Assembly (NCBI GenBank): GCA_024998705.1
Contig: JACOEF010000333.1
Coordinates: 1 to 9,006, forward strand
DNA: 9,006 bases
Direction: 5' to 3'
From: Nitrospira sp.
GTDB taxonomy: Bacteria; Nitrospirota; Nitrospiria; Nitrospirales; Nitrospiraceae
The notes under the pieces were generated by a model, which saw only the letters and a list, made by a program, of their open reading frames with translations, was not told the DNA's origin and made no database searches. Shown piece by piece: positions 1-5,787 of the stretch (positions within the stretch are counted from its first letter, which is position 1; each line of letters starts with the position of its first letter). Both the position numbers and the translations under genes were made by a program.

Positions 1-2679
1 AAGACGCAGGTGATTACCGGTTATGCTCGCACGCGGGGGTACGATGAAGAAGGGCGGCTGCACTGGAGCATTCTGGTACGAGCGGACCGTTACGATATCC
101 TCGCACCGATCCTCACCAATATTCTCATTATTGGGCTCGCCGGCACCCTCGTCATTGCCTCGTTGATCGCCGTGCTCCTCTGGAGCACCATCAGCCTGAA
201 ACGCGCCTGGCATCAAACACAGCAAGAACATCGCCGGACCTTGGCGGCCGAAGCGCGATTCCTCAAAGTACTCGACGCGTCTCCGGACGCGTTTGTCATG
301 GCAGATGACGCCGGACGCATCGTCTACGTCAATCGCGTGGTCGAGTCCACCTTCGGCTATCGGCCCGACGAACTGGTCGGCCGGCCGGTGGGGACCCTGA
401 TGCCGGAACGATACCAGCGCGCCCATCCGGCTCAACTCAACCAGTACATGGCAGCCCCCTACACCCGACCCATGAGTGACAACGCCGACCCGATCGGGCA
501 ACACAAGGATGGACACGAATTCCCCGTGTTAATCAGCCTCAGCTACGTTGACATGGAAGACGGTTGCTACGCGCTGTCGGCGATCCGCGATATCTCTCAG
601 CTGAAGCAGGCGCAGGAGGAGCGCGAACGGCTGGATCGCAACATCAGACTACTGCTCGACTCCACAGCTGAAGGTCTCTGCGGCATGGACCTTCACGGCC
701 GGTGCACCTTTGTGAATTCGGCCGGAGCAGAATTGTTGGGGCGTACCCCGGACGAACTGCTGGGTCAGCCCCTGCATGCTCTCATCCACCATTCCCATAC
801 GGATGGTTCACCCTGTCATGAAGAGCACTGTGCATTGACCCAAGTCTACCGGACCGGGAAAGGCTGCCGACTGGACGATGACGGGTTATGGCGCAAGAAT
901 CAGTCCCTGTTCTCCGCGGAAATCGACGCCCGCCCGGTGTATGAGGCCGGCCTCCTGTCGGGCGCCGTCATCGCCTTTACCGACATCTCTGAACGGAAAC
1001 ACACGGAACTGGCACTCGCGACCGCGGCCGCCATTCTGAAGGAGCGGAACGCAGAGCTGTTGGACGCCCGAGACCAGGCCTGGGCCGCCACGAAGGCAAA
1101 GAGCGAATTTCTCGCCTCCATGAGTCATGAAATCCGCACGCCGATGAATGCGATCATCGGGATGGCAGACTTGTTGAAAGAAACCACGCTGACCGTCGAT
1201 CAACGCCACTATGTTGACCGGTTTTCTCACGCTGCCGATGCATTGCTGGAACTCATCAACGATATCCTCGATCTTTCCAAGATTGAGGCCGGCCACCTGA
1301 ATCTGGAGACGATTCCGCTTGACCTCCGCGACGTCCTCGAGGGTACAGCTGAACTCCTCGCCGGACGCGCACATGCCAAGGGATTGGAGCTGATAGTCCA
1401 CATTGATCCGGATGTGCCGTCCTGGGTCTCGGGGGATCCTACACGGCTCCGACAGATCCTGATCAATCTCCTCGGCAATGCCATCAAGTTCACCGAGTCC
1501 GGTAGCGTCACGGCGACGGTGCGGTCATCTCCCGATTCAGTCAATTCCGGCAACCTTTACTTCACAGTAACGGATACCGGCATCGGCATCCCAGCAGACA
1601 AAATCCAGGCGATCTTCGAAAACTTTACCCAAGTCGACTCGTCGACCACACGCAAGTATGGCGGAACCGGCTTGGGGCTTGGCATCACCAAACGACTCGT
1701 CGGCATGATGGGTGGCACCATCTGGGTCGACAGTGCACTCGGCGCCGGCAGCACATTCCACTTTACGGCACGACTGCCTGCCGGCCGGCCGCAGGAGTCC
1801 TTTCCAGACAGTTCGCCTCCCCCGAGTTCCGCCTTGGCCGGTCGGCGTATTCTCATCGCGGACGACCACGAAGCCAACCGTCTGGTCGTGCGGGAGCATT
1901 TATCGGACTTCGGGGCCGAAGGGCATGAAGCACCCGACGGCGCCTCGGCATTGGACAGGCTTCGGCAGGCCGCCACGCAGGGGGGGCAGTACGACCTCGT
2001 GCTGCTCGATGGCCACATGCCTGGCCTCACCGGCCTCCAGCTCGCGGCGGCGCTCCAGGCTGACGCCCAACTCAGGTCCGTACCGGCCATTTTGCTCACG
2101 TCCGATGCGCGGCTTCCCGACACACTCCAGTTGAACACCATCGGGGTTCGAGCCTTTCTCGCGAAACCGATCCGACGCACCCCGCTTCTCAAAGCAGCCC
2201 TGCGTGCCATTGAACAGGAGGACGTGACTGATCTTCCGCTAAAGCTACCGGCACCGGATGCACCGGACAGCTCACTGGTCGGCCCCTTGCGCATCCTGCT
2301 CGTAGAGGACCTCGAAGATAACCGTAACCTGGTCGCGTTGTTCCTCAAAGATCTGCCCTACATCCTTGAGACGGCCGAACATGGCCTGCAAGCCGTAGAG
2401 AAATTCAAGCTGTGCCACTACGACTTGGTACTGATGGATATTCAAATGCCGGAGATGGACGGATATGAGGCCACCACCGCGATTCGGCAGTGGGAAACCG
2501 ATGTACATCGGGTGCCGACACCGATCGTCGCTCTTACGGCCAACGCTTTTCAGGAAGAATTCGAAAAGAGCTTGGCTGCCGGCTGTACCGCACATCTGAC
2601 CAAACCGATCAAGAAGCGTACCTTGCTCGAAGCCATTCGCCAGTATGGAATCCTCACCTCACGAAAGGAGGCAGCCTGA
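1..2679 (+). CDS. Hybrid sensor histidine kinase, PAS-PAS-HisKA-HATPase-REC-REC (5' end outside window)
   Basis: This is a membrane sensor kinase that should autophosphorylate on a histidine and pass phosphate through its own receivers to an Hpt protein. The frame is open to the window edge, so the N-terminus is missing. The GTG at 10 is probably an internal Val codon. Numbering residues from that GTG: 1-30 look like the end of a periplasmic Cache-type sensor (GYARTRGY, LHWSILVR); about 33-60 is one membrane helix; PAS1 about 84-200; PAS2 about 210-330; a short helical linker about 330-365. The H-box is SHEIRTPMN with phospho-site H373. The ATPase shows the N-box (NLLGNAIKFT, N490), DTGIGI (D522) and GGTGLGLGI (551-559). 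Receiver 1 has D618, D619, D667, T697 and K719. Receiver 2 has E766, D767, D810, T843 and K865. All catalytic residues are present. It has no Hpt domain of its own, and its stop overlaps the start of the Hpt gene (TGATG), which implies translational coupling. The signal sensed cannot be read from what is visible. Confidence 0.95.
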   Translation, partial: KTQVITGYARTRGYDEEGRLHWSILVRADRYDILAPILTNILIIGLAGTLVIASLIAVLLWSTISLKRAWHQTQQEHRRTLAAEARFLKVLDASPDAFVMADDAGRIVYVNRVVESTFGYRPDELVGRPVGTLMPERYQRAHPAQLNQYMAAPYTRPMSDNADPIGQHKDGHEFPVLISLSYVDMEDGCYALSAIRDISQLKQAQEERERLDRNIRLLLDSTAEGLCGMDLHGRCTFVNSAGAELLGRTPDELLGQPLHALIHHSHTDGSPCHEEHCALTQVYRTGKGCRLDDDGLWRKNQSLFSAEIDARPVYEAGLLSGAVIAFTDISERKHTELALATAAAILKERNAELLDARDQAWAATKAKSEFLASMSHEIRTPMNAIIGMADLLKETTLTVDQRHYVDRFSHAADALLELINDILDLSKIEAGHLNLETIPLDLRDVLEGTAELLAGRAHAKGLELIVHIDPDVPSWVSGDPTRLRQILINLLGNAIKFTESGSVTATVRSSPDSVNSGNLYFTVTDTGIGIPADKIQAIFENFTQVDSSTTRKYGGTGLGLGITKRLVGMMGGTIWVDSALGAGSTFHFTARLPAGRPQESFPDSSPPPSSALAGRRILIADDHEANRLVVREHLSDFGAEGHEAPDGASALDRLRQAATQGGQYDLVLLDGHMPGLTGLQLAAALQADAQLRSVPAILLTSDARLPDTLQLNTIGVRAFLAKPIRRTPLLKAALRAIEQEDVTDLPLKLPAPDAPDSSLVGPLRILLVEDLEDNRNLVALFLKDLPYILETAEHGLQAVEKFKLCHYDLVLMDIQMPEMDGYEATTAIRQWETDVHRVPTPIVALTANAFQEEFEKSLAAGCTAHLTKPIKKRTLLEAIRQYGILTSRKEAA
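2664..2671 (+). promoter_or_regulatory. Strong Shine-Dalgarno for the Hpt gene
   Basis: AAAGGAGG lies inside the last codons of the kinase gene, 7 bases before the ATG at 2679. It is a near-perfect ribosome binding site and fixes the Hpt start. It also shows that the Hpt gene was built for efficient, coupled translation, which makes the in-frame stop further down more notable. Confidence 0.8.
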
Positions 2680-3017
2680 TGAGTGACCTCACACCTGCAT
2701 CGTCGGAACTCGGATCCGAACCGATTATCGTTCACGTGGATGCATCCTTTGAACCATTGATCCCCAAATTCATGGCTAACCGGAAGAAAGAGATCACAAC
2801 GATGACGGGAGCCGTGGACCAAGGCGACTTCGAAACGGTCTGAAAGGTGGCCCACGGCATGAAGGGGGTCAGCGGCAGTTACGGCTTTTCGGCCATGACC
2901 GTCGTCGCCACTCGACTTGAACAAGCCGCCAAGGCCGCGGACGAGGGATCTATTCGTACCGACCTCCCGGTCTTGGCGTCATACTTGGAACGTGTCGAAA
3001 TCGTGTACGAGGAATAA
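2679..3017 (+). pseudogene. Hpt (histidine phosphotransfer) gene interrupted by in-frame TGA
   Basis: Read straight through, this encodes a 112-codon Hpt protein, a normal length for a stand-alone phosphotransfer protein. It would carry phosphate from the kinase's receivers to the downstream response regulators in the cytoplasm. Codon 55 (2841-2843) is TGA. The frame before it ends GDFETV and the frame after it resumes KVAHGMKGVSGSYGF, together the classic Hpt signature with phospho-acceptor H59 (codon 2853-2855). The conserved helical tail (LEQAAKAAD) and a proper TAA at 3015 follow. The stop-truncated 54-residue product would lack H59 and be inactive in relay. In related Hpt proteins the interrupted position is often Arg, so CGA to TGA is a simple one-base explanation; TGG to TGA is also possible. 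No indel is needed. It could be a recent pseudogene, a readthrough gene or a sequence error. The start is set by a strong ribosome binding site and by overlap with the kinase stop. Confidence 0.85.
2844..2850 (+). promoter_or_regulatory. Shine-Dalgarno-like sequence just after the Hpt stop
   Basis: AAGGTGG (one mismatch to AAGGAGG) begins right after the TGA at 2841-2843 and sits 8 bases before an in-frame ATG at 2859. Reinitiation there would yield a 52-residue C-terminal Hpt fragment starting at MKGVSG, just missing H59. The GTG at 2847 would keep H59 but has no properly spaced ribosome binding site. These bases also encode the conserved Lys-Val part of the Hpt motif, so the resemblance may be chance. 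Confidence 0.25.
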
Positions 3018-3074
3018 CGACCGGTCGACGAGTCCGATGGGACGGCTCCGAGCGGACATCGAGAGGAAGTTCAC

Positions 3075-3569
3075 ATGGCTCCTACAATCCTCAGTATCGA
3101 AGACGAGCAGGACACCTCGACATTGCTGAAAAGCGTGCTGGAGCGCGAAGGCTATCGCGTCGTTCACGCCGCAGACGGCCGGCAGGCAATTTGCCTGATC
3201 GAGACGATGCTTCCTCCGGCCCTGATTCTGCTCGATGTCATTCTTCCGTATGTAAACGGATTCGAGCTCCTGACCGCACTCCGCTTGAATCCCGATTGGA
3301 AGCATGTGCCGATCATCATGGTCAGTGCCGATTCCTGCGCGGCGGACATCGAACGCGCATTGGCTCACGGGGCCACCGACTATGTGGTGAAAACGGCCGG
3401 CATAGGGGAAGTGATGCGCAAGGTCCGACGCGCGCTGGCCTCCGTCGTCGTGGACGCTCCCCCTGCAGTCACTGAGGCGCCGGCGTGCCCGATGCCAACA
3501 CCTCCACGACGAACCACCACGCGCGCGCGGCGTTCGTCCGCAGCGAAACGGAAAGGACGAATCGCATGA
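3075..3569 (+). CDS. Single-domain response regulator RR1 with basic C-terminal tail
   Basis: A CheY-like receiver fills residues 4-122: acidic pair E9/D10, phospho-acceptor D54 in LLDVILP, S84 in MVSADS, and K106. The usual Lys-Pro after the last strand is Lys-Thr (VVKTAG), a small departure from the family. No DNA-binding or enzymatic output domain follows. Instead there is a roughly 40-residue tail, first Ala/Pro/Val-rich and then strongly basic (RARRSSAAKRKGR). The tail is probably disordered and could contact nucleic acid, membrane or a partner; this is inference. The ATG at 3075 has AGGA 7 bases upstream (GAGAGGAAG). It lies 57 bases after the Hpt frame and its stop overlaps the next regulator by 4 bases (ATGA), so the genes are probably co-transcribed. 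Likely role: receiver partner of the upstream kinase/Hpt, or a phosphate sink. Confidence 0.9.
   Translation: MAPTILSIEDEQDTSTLLKSVLEREGYRVVHAADGRQAICLIETMLPPALILLDVILPYVNGFELLTALRLNPDWKHVPIIMVSADSCAADIERALAHGATDYVVKTAGIGEVMRKVRRALASVVVDAPPAVTEAPACPMPTPPRRTTTRARRSSAAKRKGRIA
3554..3557 (+). promoter_or_regulatory. Shine-Dalgarno selecting the RR2 start at 3566
   Basis: AGGA (within GAAAGGACGA) lies 8 bases before the ATG at 3566. It favours this start over an in-frame ATG at 3485, which would prepend a low-complexity segment read from the RR1 tail-coding DNA. Confidence 0.55.
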
Positions 3570-3985
3570 CCGGTCGTACCAACGCCTCCGGACAGATCAT
3601 TCTGCTGGTTGAAGATCAAGAAGATACCGCCTGTTTGCTTGAATTCGTGCTACAAAAGAATGGGTACCGGGTCATTCACTCCAACACCGACGAACATGCC
3701 AGAAATCTGGTCACCACGATGACGCCACCGGATGCGGTCTTACTGGATGTCCTCCTACCCGATACAAGCGGACTCGATCTACTCGTGTACCTGCGCGAGC
3801 AGGAGTAGTGGAAAGAGATTCCGGTGGCCATGTTGACCGCCGATACTGATAGCCTTGATATGCGACGGGCCGCCCTTCTAGGCGCGAACGATTATATTAT
3901 CAAGCCCGTCAGCCCGACCCAGCTGGCCACACGACTCAACCGACTACTGAGGGGTTCACACACAAGACAGACCCGGGTCGCATAG
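3566..3985 (+). pseudogene. Single-domain response regulator RR2 interrupted by in-frame TAG
   Basis: Read through, this is a 139-codon CheY-like receiver with acidic pair E16/D17, phospho-acceptor D61 in LLDVLLP, T91 in MLTAD and K113 in IIKP, so every receiver residue is intact. Codon 81 (3806-3808) is TAG, between YLREQE and WKEIPVAMLTAD. The paralogues RR1 (LNPDWKHVPI) and RR3 (SKTAWEKVPI) align across the same point with an ordinary residue just before the conserved Trp, so the stop replaces exactly one codon. CAG to TAG would be one transition; GAG, AAG, TCG, TTG or TGG are other one-step sources. The truncated 80-residue product keeps the phosphorylation site but loses strand 4 to helix 5, including T91 and K113, and is not expected to fold as a receiver. 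The frame after the stop runs cleanly to TAG at 3983. Start: ATGA overlap with RR1. Recent decay, readthrough and sequence error cannot be told apart here. Confidence 0.85.
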
Positions 3986-4008
3986 GGCATGCCCCGCGAT
4001 CCCGCAAC

Positions 4009-4015
4009 TGAGGAG
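4009..4015 (+). promoter_or_regulatory. Shine-Dalgarno for RR3
   Basis: TGAGGAG lies 7 bases before the ATG at 4023, in the 37-base gap after RR2. It gives RR3 an independent ribosome entry site, so its translation should not depend on ribosomes finishing the interrupted RR2. Confidence 0.6.
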
Positions 4016-4022
4016 TCCTCCC

Positions 4023-4418
4023 ATGGAAACCACCGCGCCCCATAAGCCAATGGTCCTGATGGTCGAAGACGAAGAAGATACGGCGAGCTTGCTGAAGTTT
4101 CTGCTGGAGCGGGCAAGCTACCGCGTCGTCCACGCAAAGGACGGACGCAGCGCGCAGGAATTGGTGGACACGATGGAGAAGCCAGACATCATCTTGCTGG
4201 ACGTCATGCTTCCGTTTCTCAGCGGACTGCAAGTCCTCACGTACATCCGAAGCAAGACCGCATGGGAAAAGGTGCCGATCGTGATGTTGACCGCCGACGG
4301 CAGTGAACACGACATCAAGCGAGCGCTTGAAAGCGGGGCCAACGATTATATGCTCAAGCCGTTTAACCCCCGTGAGCTCACCAGTCGGCTGAAGCGTTTC
4401 CTGGGCCCATCGGCGTAG
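4023..4418 (+). CDS. Single-domain response regulator RR3 (CheY-like receiver)
   Basis: This 131-residue protein is a receiver domain and nothing else: acidic pair E15/D16, phospho-acceptor D60 in LLDVMLP, T90 in MLTADG, and K112 in MLKPF. All are canonical, making it the cleanest of the three tandem receivers. It is closely related to RR2 (shared blocks VEDxEDTA, GANDY, MLTAD) and to RR1 (shared YRVVHA and LLDVxLP), so the trio probably arose by tandem duplication. With no output domain it must act by protein contact or as a relay intermediate. It follows RR2 by 37 bases and precedes the HEAT-repeat gene by 23. If RR2 is truly dead, RR3 and RR1 are the only full receivers left as stand-alone targets. 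The cognate partner is not provable from sequence. Confidence 0.93.
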   Translation: METTAPHKPMVLMVEDEEDTASLLKFLLERASYRVVHAKDGRSAQELVDTMEKPDIILLDVMLPFLSGLQVLTYIRSKTAWEKVPIVMLTADGSEHDIKRALESGANDYMLKPFNPRELTSRLKRFLGPSA

Positions 4419-4427
4419 GCCATTTCC

Positions 4428-4434
4428 AAGAGGA
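4428..4434 (+). promoter_or_regulatory. Shine-Dalgarno supporting the GTG start of the HEAT-repeat gene
   Basis: AAGAGGA lies 7 bases before GTG at 4442. This spacing, plus a membrane segment that begins soon after, supports the GTG start. Confidence 0.55.
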
Positions 4435-4441
4435 CGCCCGC

Positions 4442-5554
4442 GTGCTTGCCCTCAACCATGCTGATGCAACGCTCAAAGTGGGCACCCTGACCGCGCTCGG
4501 CATCTATTCCGCCGTCATCCTCCTCCTGCTGAGCATCCTCCTTCTACGCGTGCTTCGTCTCGCCAAAGAACGGCGCCGCCAGGCCGTCACCGAGACCTGG
4601 AGGCCGCTGCTGGCCCAATGCGTTGTCGAAGTACCGGAGACGGTGCCGCCGCTGAAACCTCGCGACCATATTGTCTTTCTCTATCTGTGGAATCACTGTT
4701 ACGAATCCATTCGGGGTGAGGCACGCGCGCAATTGATTGAGCTGGCACGACGGATGGGCACCGACCAGGTCGCCAAGCAGCTCCTGCACGCCAGACGACT
4801 GCGCCGACGGCTGCTGGCGATCGTCACTCTGGGCCACCTGCAAGAACGGTCTGCCTGGAACGAGCTGGCCGTCATCTTGGAGGCCGACAACGCCTTTCTC
4901 TCCCTCGTCACGGCTAAGGCCCTGCTCAATATTGATGCAAAAGCGGCCATCCCCCTGCTGATTCCTGTGATCAGCCGACGCCACGACTGGTCCCCACTCA
5001 AAGTCGTTGCCATGTTCGAGGCCGTAGACTCAGGTCTTGCCGCGCAAACCATTGCCATAGCCGCAAGTCAGGCCCATCCACAAATCGGCGCCCGCTTGAT
5101 ACGTCACCTTGCCGCGACGCAGAGCCCGCAAGGACTGCCTCCCCTCCGAGCACTCCTACAACGAGGCACGCCACCGGACGATATACTGGCGGCCTGTCTG
5201 TTTCTCTTCGGAGAATGTAGTGACCCGCGGGATGTCGCGACCATTCGTGCGCACATCTTTCATCCAACCTGGTATGTGCGTCTTCAAGCGGCCTCGGCGC
5301 TCGGCAAGGTCGGTGTCGAGGAAGATGAAGTGCTCCTGATCAAACTACTCGATGACGAACACTGGTGGGTACGCTATCGGGCGGCTGAAGCCCTCTCCAA
5401 ACTGCCCTGGATGACGCCGGAGAAACTGGCGGAATTGTGTAGCGGACTCTCGACGGTTGAGTCACACGAACATATGGTTCCCTTCATGGCCCAAACGAAC
5501 GTGGGGAAAACCCGCCCGATGCCTCCCGCTTCCCAAGCACCCCGAGCCGCCTAA
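4442..5554 (+). CDS. Membrane-anchored HEAT-repeat protein
   Basis: This 370-residue protein starts at GTG with a good ribosome binding site. Residues about 17-39 form a single hydrophobic helix (IYSAVILLLLSILLLRVL) followed by a basic cluster (KERRRQ), which places the remainder in the cytoplasm by the positive-inside rule. Residues about 85-320 are helical pairs of HEAT / PBS-lyase type. The clearest are near 119-165 (RRRLLAIVTLGHL, LSLVTAKALLNI), 270-292 (WYVRLQAASALGKVG) and 305-322 (WWVRYRAAEALSKL). The tail after 340 is Pro/Ala-rich and probably flexible. HEAT solenoids are protein-binding scaffolds, and no catalytic motif is visible. The gene is the last of the phosphorelay cluster, 23 bases after RR3, so it could be a docking partner for a receiver or for an inner membrane synthase; this is inference. 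From memory, HEAT-repeat genes of this sort occur near glycosyltransferase and YaiO genes. Here a YaiO gene lies immediately downstream on the other strand. Confidence 0.85.
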   Translation: MLALNHADATLKVGTLTALGIYSAVILLLLSILLLRVLRLAKERRRQAVTETWRPLLAQCVVEVPETVPPLKPRDHIVFLYLWNHCYESIRGEARAQLIELARRMGTDQVAKQLLHARRLRRRLLAIVTLGHLQERSAWNELAVILEADNAFLSLVTAKALLNIDAKAAIPLLIPVISRRHDWSPLKVVAMFEAVDSGLAAQTIAIAASQAHPQIGARLIRHLAATQSPQGLPPLRALLQRGTPPDDILAACLFLFGECSDPRDVATIRAHIFHPTWYVRLQAASALGKVGVEEDEVLLIKLLDDEHWWVRYRAAEALSKLPWMTPEKLAELCSGLSTVESHEHMVPFMAQTNVGKTRPMPPASQAPRAA

Positions 5555-5787
5555 GTCTGCCTACGCGATCCCTTAGTTCTCCGGCGAGACCGCAGCGAAC
5601 CGGTCTGCTCACTGACGACTACCGGTATCGTGAGGGCCGGTGAAGCCCGGAAAACGGGAAGAGCCCAACTCCGGGATCTCGGTCGGTTGATCAGGCTTCG
5701 GCCTCGGCAGGACTCAGCTCCAGACCACGAGCAGAACAAACACCATGGCGACGCCTGCGAGGTGAGCAACTGCGACTGGTTCGTCGC
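5555..5787. other. Convergent intergenic region with weak hairpins
   Basis: These 233 bases separate the 3' ends of the HEAT-repeat gene (plus) and the YaiO gene (minus), where transcription from both sides should end. I see two small hairpins: CCCG-GAAAA-CGGG at 5646-5658 and AGGC-TTCG-GCCT at 5693-5704, the second with a stable UUCG-type loop. Both have only 4-base stems and neither is followed by a T run, so they are poor candidates for intrinsic terminators. The 72-codon minus-strand frame here looks like a GC-rich artefact: Arg/Ser-rich, no ribosome binding site, no recognisable family. No RNA gene is evident. Confidence 0.5.
5693..5704. terminator. Possible bidirectional UUCG hairpin
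   Basis: AGGC-TTCG-GCCT is a perfect 4-base stem closed by a TTCG loop, placed midway in the convergent gap, and it reads as a hairpin on both strands. There is no U tract on either side and the stem is short, so the terminator call is weak. Confidence 0.2.

Noticed and set aside
787..876. Cys/His cluster in PAS2 (residues about 260-286) as a possible metal site
   Set aside because: This segment resembles a common PAS-domain variant (a DGSP..EE.C pattern) seen widely in sensor kinases, and the spacing does not match a known metal-binding motif.
1557..2348. Long minus-strand open frame of 263 codons opposite the kinase gene
   Set aside because: It lies fully antisense to conserved HATPase and receiver coding sequence, is Ser/Arg/Pro-rich and shows no family motif. 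It is typical of GC-rich antisense frames.
2841..2843. TGA as a selenocysteine codon in the Hpt gene
   Set aside because: The position is normally Arg or another polar or bulky residue in the Hpt helix, not a redox Cys, and no SECIS-like hairpin is evident just after it. Readthrough or mutation is simpler.
3018..3027. Perfect 10-base palindrome CGACCGGTCG between the Hpt and RR1 genes
   Set aside because: Short GC palindromes are frequent at this base composition, and no -35/-10 pair or second copy at a sensible distance supports an operator.
3485..3565. Upstream in-frame ATG at 3485 as the RR2 start
   Set aside because: It overlaps the RR1 tail by 85 bases and adds low-complexity sequence. 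The ATG at 3566 has a spaced AGGA and gives a normal receiver start.
5714..5746. Tiny minus-strand hydrophobic peptide frame (MVFVLLVVWS)
   Set aside because: Only 10 codons with no Shine-Dalgarno. Its frame continues upstream out of frame through the YaiO gene, so it is probably chance.
5551..5769. Minus-strand 72-codon frame in the convergent gap
   Set aside because: Arg/Ser-rich, no ribosome binding site, overlaps the stop of the HEAT gene and resembles nothing known.
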